From assembly GCA_018894105.1 (NCBI GenBank), contig CM032118.1:29678690-29742689 (forward strand): a stretch of 64,000 nucleotides of DNA, written 5' to 3'. A program made the position numbers and the translations under genes. This DNA comes from Jacaranda mimosifolia. Lineage: Eukaryota; Streptophyta; Magnoliopsida; Lamiales; Bignoniaceae. Under the pieces are notes generated by a model that worked only from the letters and a program-made list of their open reading frames with translations, was not told where the DNA came from and made no database searches. Shown one piece after another: positions 48,922 through 61,059 of the stretch; the stretch's first letter is position 1; the number at the start of each line of letters is the position of its first letter.

Positions 48922-50055
48922 TAGGGCTGTAAATGGGTAGGGTTCCACCCTACCCAAACCCATACCCAAACAATACCCAAAATTAATACCCATTATCTAC
49001 CCTACCCACTTAGACCCATTACCCATTGGGTCTGTGCACTGGGTCTGCTGTTTGGACCCAGCACTTTTGGGTCGGGTCCAGACCCGACCCTTTTTCTTTT
49101 TTCTTTGGCTCTCGCTCTGGGCAATCGATTCTGTTGCTGATGGAGGCAGTAAATTCAACTGAAAATTTCCAACAGCCCATGAAAGAAAAGAAAAAAGAAG
49201 TCCTGCTAGTCTGCTACTAGTCTAAGCATTTTTCTGAAGGAAAATATCATCTATCAAATTATGATGGCACAAGTCCAAGTTCTGATGGTTTCAGAGCATC
49301 TCTCAGCCGATAATTATAGAAGAAGAAGAAGAATATTGAAGTTCCTTATTTTTAATATTAACCCACAAACACCAAAAGAAAGATAGAAGGCCCAATTCTT
49401 TCAGCAAGAGGTGCAAACATAGATTTCAACGGTGGTTCCAGGCCATCAAAAGATATCCAAACCAAAAACAGGGGTGTAGTGGTGGAAAACAAACATATAT
49501 AATTGTATAACATTATCTAGAAAAAAAGCAACCCATTTTCACAAATGAGGGATTTTCACAAATCAGATTATACCTTTGATTGAAAACAAAAAAATGTTGT
49601 CGAGCAAAAATACAACCCAGCGGAGGGGCGCCGGTGGATATCAGTGGAGGCGTTGCCGGTGGATTGCAGTGGTGGAGATGGGCGCTAGCGGAGGTGTTTT
49701 CTCACTTTTTTGGAGATGTGCAATGGAGGTGGCGCCGGCGGATGTGCATCGGTGGAGAGCGGTGGAGATGGGCGCAGGCTGTCATCAGTCAGTGGTGGAG
49801 CCGTGGAGGTGTTTTGAGAATCTGATAATTTTTATCTATTATTATTTTTAGATTAATTTAGACCATTGGATTTTATTATCTAAAATATTTAGGGTGAATG
49901 GGTAGAAATCCTGCTCAGGCCCATTTAAAATTTTTTATTGGGCATGAGTCTGGGTCTAGGTCTGGGTATAATATAGAATTATTGGGTCTGGGCCTGGGTA
50001 ATATATTGTTGCTGTGGGCTTGGGTAGGGTAAAACCCTACCCATTTACAGCCCTA
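48922..50055. mobile_element. hAT-like element, 1134 bases, perfect 8-base duplication
   Basis: TAGGGCTGTAAATGGGTAGG at the left is mirrored almost perfectly by CCTACCCATTTACAGCCCTA at the right. TATTCATC flanks both sides (48914-48921 and 50056-50063) without mismatch. The interior has many CCCAACC/GGGTTGG-type words near both ends and a GC-rich minisatellite-like core (about 49615-49815, GGTGGAGATGGGCGC repeated). No transposase is encoded. The perfect duplication suggests a comparatively young insertion. Confidence 0.9.
49615..49815. repeat. GC-rich minisatellite-like core inside the hAT-like element
   Basis: Words such as GGTGGAGATGGGCGC, GGCGCCGGTGGAT and CAGTGGTGGAG recur with variation. 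Open frames across it are Gly/Trp/Arg-rich by composition and are not judged to be genes. Confidence 0.55.
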
Positions 50056-50063
50056 TATTCATC

Positions 50064-50801
50064 TGGTACAATACCAAAATTGAGCCCATTATGAATCCCA
50101 AAATTTTCAGGTTGATAAATAGGAAATAGGTTTGATGTAATTATTCCACTGAATGCTTTTATCAAATGTTGTTGCCAGAAGTTGTAAACCCATCAAATTA
50201 CACTGAGATTACAGAGCTGAAAATTTTCCCTTCTCTGTCCATCTCTTCACCATTGTTCACAAAATCTTGTGAGGATCAAGTCTCCTCCAGTAGGGATTGA
50301 TGAAATTTAGGATCCAGTCTCAACCATGATTATACTATCTATTAATCCAAAAACCCCATATCATAGACGTCGATGAAATTCAGAATTTATTAGGGTTATT
50401 AATTAATATAATTTTCATCACATTATTCAACCTATTGAATCAAAGCACACGCTGTACAAAAAGACCTATCTGTATCCATCACAAAATCATATAAAGTATA
50501 CATAATCTTACTTCAACAAATAATCTATGTCCACCATTTAATTAATTATTCATTTCATATTTTACTAGTTGATCCCATTTACAAAAGTAAACGAATCCCA
50601 CAGATATTCATAAAAGAAGGATCAGAGACTGTATATGAATAGTGACTTATCCAAAATGGTATAGTATCACGCAAGTAAGGTCTGATTGAATAGCAGAAAA
50701 CAAAAGCGAAAGAAACTAGCAAACTACTAAAACAAGGTTGAACGAACGCCCCAACTTATCACCAAGGAAGTTGCAAGTCATCAAGAAGATTCAAGGCCTA
50801 T
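50064..50801. other. 3' flank of SUMO gene B
   Basis: Likely includes the 3' untranslated region of gene B next to 50802. No other gene recognised. Confidence 0.4.
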
Positions 50802-51931
50802 TTAAATCGCCTCAAAACACATCACTAACGATGCAGGAGCACCTCCAGTCTGGTGCAACATAGCATCTATCTCGTCACCATCCTCCATTTCCAGCTGTAA
50901 AAAGGAACAGAAGAAAACAATGTTACAAAGTTACACTCATGTCCATGAAGGCTTAATTTGAAGGTATCAACATGCATGTGTGTCACAGAGAGGGGGGGAG
51001 AGAGAGAGTGGAGAAGAGACCTCATCAGGAGTCTGCTCTGCCTGGAGACGACGACCATCAAAAAGGAACGCAATGGACCTGATGTCCACTGATTGTCGAT
51101 CACAATAAGCATTCATGAGTTTCTTTAGTTGTGTGCTTCTCTTGATCCTGAAAAACACTTCATGGCCATCCTACATAAAGAGGTCAACATAAAACGTTAC
51201 AACTCCATCCAAATTCAAAGAAAGGTTTCGATTGGCAAAAGCATCATGCACACTCATAACCGCATAGGGGAACAAGTCAAGTAAAATTACTAAGACAAAA
51301 CAAGCAGACAAATAAACACAAGGGCCAAATAATTGTCAAATGTTGTATATTCACTGAGGAAAAAACAAGTCAAGCAGAACTACCAAGATGAAACAAGCAG
51401 ACAATCAACACAAGGGCCAAATAATTGTCAAAAGTTGTATATTTATTTATGGAGGGGAAAATTTTAAAAAAATAAAAATACAAAAGCAAAGCAAGAAGAC
51501 AACTCAAAGCCATTAGTACACCGAGACTCTAAAATATCATTGCGTGTAATATCAAACATGTGCTGCAGAAAACCACCACGGGAAGGACCCAACATTTCTC
51601 TTTAATTTATTTTCATATTTATAAAGTTTCAGAGTTATAGAATTCAACAAAAAATAAAAAAAATTCTAAAATTAATTTGAAAATAGTGTTAAGTTATCTA
51701 AAATTTATATTCTCTTCCTTTTTGATAATTTTTTTAAGGTCACTGTATCTTTCCCCACAATATTGCAGTCCACAAATTACAATACTAGACATATGAATAA
51801 GCATATATTTATATTTTAAAATTTATATTAAGCAATCATGACTACACTGTGTCATCTCCTAAAATTTTAAGAGTTGTCATTTCTCATGTCCGTATCTTTG
51901 CTGTGATCATAGCCTTAAACACCCCACCCAC

Positions 51932-51962
<31 letters not shown>

Positions 51963-52860
51963 AAAAAAAAAGAAGAGAAGAAAACAACAACAACACTTAA
52001 CCAAAAAAGTATTTCAACTCAATGAAACCTGATTCTACAGTAGCCAGAAACATAGGTCCTCTACTTCAATTCACCTAACAAGAGTTATCTATAAATCATG
52101 GTCAAGCAAGATAAGTCAATCCTTCTTGATTAATACAAAAGTGTAGTCAATTTGCACCCATGGATCTGATAAATTTCTTTTCCAAGGGATCCCCTGAAGG
52201 CTTCTACGTACAACAAAATCTCCTCATCACCATAAGCAAATCCTACACTCCGAAGTCCCACTATACCAAGTGCAACTACATAGAATAAATCAACGGAAAA
52301 AACATCAATTAGTTATCGACGTGGATAATTTATACCTTTCGAAGCATACAGACACACGACCTCTATCACATTTATAATAGTGTTGGCAAAAGAAAATTAA
52401 TATAACAAAAAAATACCACCACAGAAAGTCATCAGAACAACAACAGATGTAAACTTTCTCACTGGTAAGGCTAGAATACACGTGCAAAATAAAAGAAGGA
52501 AAACATGACCAGATTTTTATTTTATTTTTTTTAAGAAGAAAAAAAAAAAAAAGAAAAGAAAAAGCACTCTCAAAACCTTAAACAAGAAAAGCCATGAAAA
52601 TGGGAGGCCACAGGTCTAAAATAGAACCTTAACGAAATCAAAAGAGAAAAACATATCAAGCAGAATAAAACTAATTATAAAACCCTAGGCAAATCAAAAG
52701 AACTGGGCATATAAAACTTCATACAAATATATAATAGTAATCGTTACTTCAGAAAGAAGAGCATGGTATAAAAGCATGATACCTGGCCTTTGACTTTCAG
52801 ATTGATGTGCCCTGATTGATCAGCTGGCTTCTTATCTTCCTCTTGACTGGGAGTCGACAT
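50802..52860 (-). CDS. SUMO: SUMO gene B (small ubiquitin-related modifier)
   Basis: Three exons on the minus strand: 52783-52860, 51021-51170 and 50802-50894. They code for 106 residues. The start [17 protein letters not shown] leads into [49 protein letters not shown] and [18 protein letters not shown]. After the di-glycine there is a 12-residue tail, [12 protein letters not shown], which a SUMO protease must remove before conjugation. Introns (51171-52782 and 50895-51020) obey GT-AG, are phase 0 and occupy the same codon positions as in gene A. A pyrimidine-rich tract follows the intron-2 donor. Intron 1 holds a tandem duplication near 51271-51450 and a C/A homopolymer run near 51930-51970. 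The mature part differs from gene A mainly near the N-terminus and at a few ubiquitin-fold positions. It is very likely functional. Confidence 0.95.
51271..51450. repeat. 93-base tandem duplication in SUMO gene B intron 1
   Basis: AACAAGTCAAG at 51271 recurs at 51364, each followed by AACAAGCAGACAA, ACACAAGGGCCAAATAATTG and GTTGTATATT. Two copies. Confidence 0.8.
51921..51971. repeat. adjoining poly(C) and poly(A) runs in SUMO gene B intron 1
   Basis: A CACCCACC leader passes into more than 20 C and then about 19 A on the plus strand. It reads as a simple-sequence tract; exact lengths may be affected by sequencing slippage. Confidence 0.8.
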
Positions 52861-53094
52861 ACTCTCTCAAAGAGGATTTGCTAGACTAACTTTGTTGTCG
52901 TCGAAAAAGAGTGCTTTGCCGTCTCTCCTGTCCTTTGTGACGGAGGGTTTGTTGTCTCTTGTTTCTCTTTCTTTTTGGTTTTATGAAACGAAAAAAGATG
53001 GAAATTATGGAAGCGATTTTTACGCATAAGATCATTGGTTCTGATCCAACGGGTAGAATGCATGTTATTGGAATACATAAGGCTTGCTTGTTAT
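52861..53094 (-). promoter_or_regulatory. 5' flank of SUMO gene B
   Basis: Only about 235 bases separate the gene B start codon from the MITE at 53095. This should hold the 5' untranslated region and core promoter. A CATAAAAC near 52979-52986 (minus strand) is the best TATA-like word, unproven. Confidence 0.35.
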
Positions 53095-53606
53095 GGCTAT
53101 GTTTGGTTACTTTTTTGCCAAAAGAAATTCATTTTGGCATAAAATACCAAATTCTTAGAATATCCCTTCAAGTCAATTGATTTATTACCGAAAGTCCTAT
53201 ATATATATATATACATATCATAATATTTTATCATTATTTTTACAATTAAAAAAATCATATCCAATCATTACATATAGATACATATACATATTACATATTT
53301 TATTATTATTTCTACAAAAAAAAATATTATTCAATTTCATTTTTGTCCCAAAAATCTAATAAAAAAATATTAATTTGACTGCTACAGTAAAAACTGTCTC
53401 CCCCTCAAAAACATAAACAAACATGCTAAAGTTCTTCAAAATAATTTTCTAACTATTTTCCAAAATATAAACAAACATCAATCATATTCTCCAGCACAAA
53501 TTTCACATTCCCCAATTATATTCTCAAAAGTCAAACTTATTCTTCCAAAACTTATTAGTCAAAACACATAATCCAAAGCATACAAAATGTAACCAAACAT
53601 TACCTA
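53095..53606. mobile_element. MITE upstream of SUMO gene B
   Basis: GGCTATGTTTGGTTAC at the left is mirrored by GTAACCAAACATTACC at the right, with TAT on both outer sides. The end sequence matches that of the MITE at 40595-41025, so both belong to one superfamily. About 512 bases, AT-rich, no ORF. Confidence 0.7.
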
Positions 53607-53881
53607 TATTTTTATTTAAAAAAATAAAATTATAGTAATACTTTAATAATATTGAATATTTTAACATAATTGTATAAAATTATTATAATTTAATTTATTG
53701 TAGGTTCCATTATAGCACCAATCAAATTATGTTAGATAAAAAATTATTATTAAATTTAATGGGCTCTATTTTCTTAGAATAATAAATAAAAATGATTTAA
53801 ATAGTTAGTGAATTATATTAAAAAATATCATTGAATTTAATATAGGTCTTATTATTTTAGAATGATAAAAAAATTATTATA

Positions 53882-55013
53882 TTATTAGTTGATAAGTTTT
53901 AATTATTTTTAAAATAATATAAGTATCTTAAAATTTTAAACTGATAGTATAGGTATGAAAATACAAAATAATTATATTTTAGTTCAAAATGAAGTTGGTC
54001 AGGCAAATTCTATTAATTTTCAGACCTCATTTTGGAAAATTACCTTTTGAAAATGAATCCAATCATCCATATTCAGTCCACGACTCGTGTAAAATATATA
54101 TAATACAACTTTGATTCCATTTCTAGATTTTAAATTTGGTAGGATCGATGTAGAATTTTATATGAAATTTAAAATTTTTACATGTATTCTAAAAATTATA
54201 ACTAAAAGTCAATAGTATCAAACCATTATGTAATACAAATTATCATTTTCAAAAAGTTTTTTAAAAAATTATAAGATTGAAACGAATGCAATATTTATTA
54301 ATGTAACTTATATGATCGCCAATATCAAAGTTTCACTCTTCAGACTCTGCTTTTCATTATTTAAAATATTATTATTGCAATAATCATATATGTTCAATTA
54401 TTTTACCACTCATATAACTAATTTAAATATTTTATTTAATGTCGTCAACCAATTGATATATTTCTTCATATTTATGAAATGAATCAAAATCATAAAAAAT
54501 AATTTGGTCAAAATTTGACCAATTGAGATTAAATGACGCTCTGTTATATAATGGTATAGACATGTTATTTGGCTGATCATTAATTAACTAATGAAGTTTT
54601 CTTGAGAATACACATGAAAATGTACTGTATAATAATCAAGAATGATCAAAATTCCAATTTTGAAATCATAATAATGACAATAAATTAGCTAGGGGTATAG
54701 GGTAAAAAGATTTTTTCAATTAATTTAAATATTTTACTTAATGTTCACTAAAAATTTTACATACTCTTCATAAAACAAATTAAAATTACAAGAAATTAGT
54801 AGCAGGATAAAATTTTGACTAATTATGAACCAAGTGCCGACTTCCTATATAAAATAGAATGGAAATATAATATGTGACAGTTAACAATTATTAAAATCTA
54901 TATTGTAAAATTATAAATATGAAACGAATTAGATGGAATATTTAAATGGTTAGAAGGTTTTGGAAACTAATTTAGTTATTGTACTCAATGTTCACCAATC
55001 AATTAATATATTT
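53882..55013 (-). repeat. dispersed inverted repeat, copy 2
   Basis: Reverse-complement partner of 395-1273, with an additional internal block of about 250 bases (roughly 54410-54670). The extra block is explained by the local tandem repeat listed next. Confidence 0.8.
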
Positions 55014-55255
55014 CTACACAATTTAAAATTTAAAATTAACATAAAATAGTATTTGGTGAAAAATCAGCAATTGTAGTCAAATAAACCCTTATATATAATA
55101 ATATAGATATGTTTTTTGATTAGTCATTAATCAATCAATGAAAATTTCGTACGAATATATATAGAAATATAATATATGATAATCAACAATGATAACAATC
55201 TACATTTCAGAATCAAAAAAATATGGTACTAAACTAAGGGGATATAGTTTAAAGA
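54417..55255. repeat. degenerate tandem repeat, three units of about 240-300 bases
   Basis: Each unit begins near an AATTTAAATATTTTACTTAATG or CTCAATGTTCACCAATCAATTAA-like block (54417, 54718, 54961) and ends with a TAGCTAGGGGTATAGGGTAAA or AACTAAGGGGATATAGTTTAA-like block. Units are clearly related but far from identical. Confidence 0.6.
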
Positions 55256-56300
55256 GGACAATATATGCTGAAATTAAAATATGATCTTGGAAGAAGTTGG
55301 AAAATATATCAATAGAAAAAATTTGGAATGAAATAAACATACATTTCGCATTACCTTTTATGGACCTTACTTAATTTGGGCTTGTCCATTTCTTGCTGGA
55401 TAAAGGATTGTTTGATCATGTCTGGCTGGGCTCCCATTATTTGCCATACAAGAACTTTAGCCTTTTCTAGATTAGGATTCTAGCCTTAATTGGGCTCAAG
55501 CAAATGTGGGTTCTAGCTCTAATAAAATCTCATGAGTCAATTTAACACTGGAGGGCCTAATGGATCAATCAACTTGGGTTAGTGGTGCTCAGTCTAGCTT
55601 TATATCTTTGTTAGTTGTTCCTATGGATTACAATTCATTATAATCTCACAAGGATAGCTCGACCTTAGCCGTAGCACAAACACTACCATATCATTATTGT
55701 TTTAATTGGCATCAAATCAATTGAGATTTGAGACTAATTACATGTTTAAGAAGTGATTTAACTTTATGAATTGATGCCAATTTTGTGGGAATCATAGATG
55801 TTGTGGAAATGAGAAGAGGGAAACAAAGTGCAAAAGGTCATGAATGTGGGGGAATCCCATAATGGATTAGAGACAAACTATGGGGAGATAAGTGGGAGTA
55901 TAAAAGACTCTATTGTCTTATACAAGACCACTTATCCAATATTGAAAGTTTTTCCAATGTAATTGCACCTTATATGTGGTTCAAATATTGGTGCTTGATA
56001 AAGTATCAATTAAGGGACTCATGATGGAGTGCCCACATGCACACGCCACTGCTGCTGCCTCCACCTGCCCATCCTAGGTTGGGCTCAGGCATTTGGGCGA
56101 ATTATCTCGAGTCCGAGTTAAGTTTTAAAATTAGATTTAAAAATTCAAAAGTCAAATTTGGTTTCAAGGTTGTGGAGTTGTTTTTGTAGTTATAGAAACT
56201 GCCAGAAATGTTTCTAGAGTTGCAGGTTCATTGCACCTCATCTAGAATGAATCTGGACACATTTATGCACATGCTCCATAATGTATCTGGACTAGAATGA
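55256..56300. other. non-coding stretch
   Basis: No gene recognised. The right part may include the copia LTR described next; its outer end was not found. Confidence 0.35.
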
Positions 56301-56309
56301 ACCTAGACA

Positions 56310-56440
56310 ATTTTCTGGCTTTTCCCTCTTGCTTATATAAACTTGGTGCTGCAAGCAGAATAAAGAATACAACATACCTGACTATCACCTCTCTCTCTCT
56401 CTCACTCTCACTCTCTCTCACTCTCTTATATCAGTCTCTC
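56310..56440 (+). promoter_or_regulatory. probable LTR promoter of the copia element
   Basis: CTTGCTTATATAAACTTGGTGC contains a good TATA box (56333-56340), followed by a CT microsatellite (56386-56425). It lies about 0.7 kb before gag, where a 5' LTR is expected. No matching 3' LTR was found, so the LTR limits are not defined. Confidence 0.45.
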
Positions 56441-57039
56441 CATATTTTAGTGTTGGCTTTCTAGAGTGAATCAGAAAAGCTTCTGAACTATCTTATCTTG
56501 GATGAAGTTTTGTTGCACCCTTTGCATTGGTAGGGGTGGTAATTTCTTCAAGGCAAACTATTATCTGGTGATTCAGTCTAAGTTTTGTTACGATACAGAA
56601 CTTTGAGATAAGTTCTCAGTTTAAAATACTGACTTAATTATTTATGTTCTTATATTCCAAATTGATTATTTGCTTTCCAATTTTGCATTTTAAAACTAAA
56701 TTGCAACTGAATCATTGGAATATATGTTCTATTGCATGTTATTTTTTGAAATATTCGTTATATCGTTTTTACAAACACTGCCATGTGATTATAAACTGAA
56801 TTGTAATTCTTTTATAATCTGTTGTTTATAATCTACGATTTTTCCAACAATCTTGAAGAAATTATTCTTAGTGTTTGTGTAAATTACTTATATATTTGAA
56901 AATGGTCTTTTGCAAGTGGTTCTGGTGCTGGTTCTTGGTTCTCCTCCAAAGTTGACCTATCTGGCTTGCCAAAAAAGTTTGGGGGCTAATTTTTCAAACA
57001 TTGGCAATAGCGAATGAAAAAGTCATCTTTCGGTGAAAG

Positions 57040-57700
57040 TTGACTAGACCTGAATTAACTGATATTGATCCCAAAATAGCTAAAATAGTTGAGTGGACTG
57101 AGAAAGATCAGTTAGGTCGAGGGATTATTTTATCGTCACCGTCAAATATTTTCTTTGACGTATACTGTTCTGACTCATACACCGCTAAGTCGTTGTGGGA
57201 TAAGTTGGACCAAAAATATAATACTAAAGAAAAAGGGCTCGATAAGTATTCTGTTTCCAAGTTTATGAAGTATCAAATAGTTGAGGGAAAGTCTGTAACT
57301 GAACAGATGCATGAACTGATCAACCTTGAGCATGATCTTGTTGATGCTGAGATGAAACTTCATGAGAAGTTTCTGGTCATGTCCATAGTAGATAAATTTC
57401 CCAAGTCTTGGGAAAATTTTGAAATGACACTCAAGCATCAGAAAGGGAAGCTATCCCTGGATGATCTTATGATTGCCATAAACATTGAGGAAGAACATTG
57501 GAATCAAACTCATGGATTCAAGTTGAGCACCAACCTAAGACAAATATAGGAAAGAAGGAGTTCAATAAAATGAACTAAGTGAACTCAAACTCTAAAATCA
57601 TAACTAAGGGCAAAGCTAAAGCTAAAGCAAACAAACCATGCTGGAATTGTAGGTAGGTAGATCATTGGGTTAACGACTGTTTGTTTAAGAAAGCTAAAGC
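57040..57700 (+). pseudogene. Ty1/copia gag (dead)
   Basis: The open stretch at 57040-57549 encodes a UBN2-type copia gag: SLWDKLDQKYNTKEKGLDKY, SKFMKYQIVEGKSVTEQMHE and LPKSWENF-like FPKSWENFEMTLKH. A zinc knuckle follows at 57640-57690 (C-x2-C-x4-H-x4-C) but a stop codon falls inside it. The ATG at 57040 is the first of the frame and may be internal, since the N-terminus of gag normally extends further. Confidence 0.85.
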
Positions 57701-57829
57701 CAAATCTAACTCAGCTGCCCCTGTAGTGGTCAACATGGTTGTTGGGGAGACTAGTGAAGCTAGAGCTTTAAAGATGACCGTTGATGGGTACGTAACTTTA
57801 AAACCTAAAGTTTGAACTATTTACGATCC

Positions 57830-58920
57830 TTTTGATTGGTTAATAGACACTGAGGCAAATTTACATGTTTGTGCTAATAAATTGCTTTTTTGTGTCTTAT
57901 CAACCAGTTGATGGAAAGTCCGTAACAATGGGGAACTCTAGTGCTATCCAGGTGTTAGGGATAGGATGCATTGACTTAAGTTTCCTTTGGGGCGCATAAT
58001 ATCTCTACAAATGGTGCACCACGTCTCGACTATTCAAAAAAATATTATTAGTGGTTCTGTAATAGTTAAGGAAGCTTATGAGCTGACTTTTAAATTCAAT
58101 AAAGTTGTAATTCAGCATTTTGGTTTGTTTATTGGAAATGGCTATTTGTCCGATGGCTCGTTCAAATTAAAAGTCGAGTATTTGAATTCTGATTCAATCA
58201 ATACAATTGCATATTCTAAATCCTTAGTGAATACTGTTGAAAGTTCTGATGTATGGTATAGTCGTTTGGGTCATTTAAATTTTGGTTTTGTTAAACGCAT
58301 GATGAACTTGAATTTAATACCTAAACATAATATTGAACACAGTCACAAATGTCAAATATGTGCTGAAGCTAAACAAGTAAGAAAACCTTACTAATCAGTT
58401 GAAAGAAATTCTAAATTACTTGAGCCTATGCACACAGATATTTGTGAGTTCAATGGGATCTTAACAAAAGATAAGAAAAAGATACTTCATTATCTTTATA
58501 GATGATTACAATAGATATTATTATGTTTATCTGTTAAAACATAAGGATGAGGCACTTGAAAAATTTATCATTTTCAAAACCGAAGAAAAATTTATCATTT
58601 TCAAAATCGAAGCTAAACAATAAACTGGTAAGAAAATTAAAAGGTTGAGATCAGATAGAGATAGAGAGTATGAGTCGAATACTTCCAATGAATGTTGCCG
58701 AAACTTCAGTATTTTTCATGAAGAGATTTTTCCTTACTCTCCCTCATCTAATGGGGTAGCAGAACGAAAGAATAGAACCTTTAAAGATATGATCAACATC
58801 CTACTTTTGAATTGTAGACTGCCTAAATATATGTGGGGTGGGGCTTTGAATACGGTTTGCCATATTCTGAATGGAGTCCCTCTAAAACATAAAGAATGCA
58901 CTCCATTTGAATTCTAGAAA
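57830..58920 (+). pseudogene. Ty1/copia protease and integrase (dead)
   Basis: FDWLIDTEANLHVCANK at about 57833 is the protease active site with DTE in place of the usual DSG. The integrase follows: WYSRLGHLNFGFVKRM and CQICAEAKQ form the HHCC zinc-binding part (58250-58390), then DDYNRYYYVYLLKHKDEALE (58500) and PYSPSSNGVAERKNRTFKDM (58730) of the catalytic core. Stops separate the pieces. A short duplication of AAATTTATCATTTTCAAAA lies at 58559-58600. Confidence 0.9.
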
Positions 58921-59339
58921 GGTAAAAAATCTAACTTAAAGTATTTCTGAGTATATGGTTGTCTTGCAAACGTTCTAGTCCCAGAACACAAGAGAAAAAA
59001 GCTTGATCCTAAAACTGTTGATGCGGTCGTCTTAGGCTATGTGGAAACAAGCTATGCATTTTTGGTAATTAAGTCTAAAATCCCTGGCATAGAGGTTAAC
59101 ACAATAGTGGAATTTTGTGATGCCACATTCTTTGAGGATGTGTTTCCAATGAAAACGGGAATACCTCAGGATGTTTCTTTAGATTCAGCCCTTACATCAA
59201 CCTCTATTCCTAAACATACGAAAATGATGTCAAATGTGAGGGATAATCCAAGTAGTTTTGGTTTAGCATCCATTGGAACTGAAGAATCAGATAAACCTAG
59301 ATAACGTACGAGAGCTAAGGTCATCAAGGATTTTAGAAG

Positions 59340-60050
59340 TGATTTCATCACTTACAATATTGAGGATGATCCTGTGACCTTCAAGGATGTTATGGCCTTA
59401 TCCAAAGCTAAGCATTGGAAGGCAGCTATCAAAAGTGAGATGGATTCGATTATTTCAAATGGGACATGCAAATTAGTCGATCTACCTCCAAGGTGTACTA
59501 CGATTGGATGCAAATGGATCTTTAAAAAGAAACTGAAGTTTGATGGAACCATAGATAAGTTTAAAGCAAGATTAGTTGCCAAAGGCTTAAGCCAAAAAAA
59601 GGAAATAGACTTCTTTGATGCTTATTCCCCCCGATTGCTCGTTTGACTACAATTTGAGTGCTTATAGTACTTTGGCTTCCTTATATGAATTCCCGATTCA
59701 CCATATGGATGTGAAAATAACCTTTATGTATGGTGATCTCGAGGAAGAGATTTATATGGATCAGCCTGAGGGATTGGCAACTCCTGGTAATGAGCAAAAG
59801 GTCTGCAAGCTTGTTAAATCCCTCTATAGATTGAAACAAGCGCCTAAGCAATGACATGAAAATTTTGATAAAACTACTTTGCCATTTGGTTTCAGCGTAA
59901 ATGAGAATGATAAGTGCATTTACTGTAAGGTTAAAGGTGATGATTGTATTGTGCTATGCTTATACGTGGATGATGTTTTATTGATTAGTTTTACCATTGA
60001 GATTATCAACGAGATAAAATCATACTTGAAAAGTAAGTTTGAAGGATATA
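59340..60050 (+). pseudogene. Ty1/copia reverse transcriptase (dead)
   Basis: SKAKHWKAAIKSEMDSI, CKWIFKKKLKFDGTIDKFKA, RLVAKGLSQKKEIDFFDAYS, HHMDVKITFMYGDLEEEIYM and LYRLKQAPKQ are the copia RT blocks in order. The catalytic box LYVDDVLLIS is intact near 59970. Frameshifts lie near 59630 and 59850-59860. Confidence 0.92.
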
Positions 60051-60915
60051 GGTGAAGCTAATGTGATTCTTGGACTCCAGTTGATTCAGTCAATTGAGGG
60101 TATAGCTATTTCTCAGTCTCATTATGTTGAGAAGATTTTTGAAAAATTTGGCTATAAGGATTATAGAATCGCTAAGATACCATATGATCCTTCTGTGGCT
60201 CTTTTCAAGAATGAAAGTGATATTCTTATATCTCAATTGAGGTATTCTCAAATTATTGGAAGCTTGCAATATCTTGCAAATAGCTCGAGATCGGATATAT
60301 CATTCGCAATCTCAAAGCAAGTGAGGTATATAAGTTGTCCCTACAGAACCTATTGGGATGCTTTGGATAGGGTACTTTGGTACCTTAAGGGCACGGCATC
60401 ACTTGCTCTGCATGATAGCAAATTTCTTGTAGTACTTAAAGGATATAGTGATGCTAGCTGGATAGCCAAAAACTCCAATGGTAATGGGTGTACGGGGTAT
60501 ATATTTACCTTGGGTGGAGGTACTGTCTCCTGGAAGTCTACTAAATAGACTTTGGTAACTCGGTTTACATTTGAGGAAAAGTTATGTGCTTTGGACACAA
60601 ATGGAACGGAGGCTGAGTGGTTACATGGACTGATGGTCCAATTACCCATGGTTAGTAATTCTCTTTTAGCGATCGCAGTGCATTATGATAGCCAAACTAC
60701 AATTGCAAAGATTAGAAGTTCAAAGTATAATAAAAAGACTAAGTGACACATCCAAGTTAGACTAAAGTCTATAAGGAAGCTTGTATCTGATAAGGTTGTG
60801 GCCATTGATTTTGTTAGATCCAAAGACAATGTGGCCAATCCTTTAACCAAAGGACTTGAGTTGTCCTTAGTCCAAAAATCCAGGTTAGGGATGGGGCTGA
60901 AAACCTATAAGTAAT
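60051..60915 (+). pseudogene. Ty1/copia RNase H and polyprotein end (dead)
   Basis: The long open stretch 60039-60548 holds the RT thumb and connection (VILGLQLIQSIEGIAISQSH, LQYLANSSRSDISFAI) and the start of RNase H (GYSDASWIAKNSNGNGCTGY). Later pieces are LVSDKVVAIDFVRSKDNVAN, PLTKGLELS and the usual copia terminus GMGLKTYK. A stop after KSTK and others later disable it. After 60915 the non-coding text GGAGATCCCACAAGGAAGGT is the kind normally found downstream of copia pol. Confidence 0.9.
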
Positions 60916-61059
60916 GCACCTGCAGTGGCAACCCAACCTACTAACTGGAGATCCCACAAGGAAGGTTCAATTTGGTATAAACAAGCACCTGAGTTTGTCA
61001 AAGTGCACCTAAACTTGACTGATACTTTAATATCTGAGTCTGTCCCCTGGCATACCTAG

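Noticed and set aside
49576..49851. Two overlapping Gly/Arg/Trp-rich frames
   Set aside because: They arise from the GC-rich minisatellite-like core of the hAT-like element.
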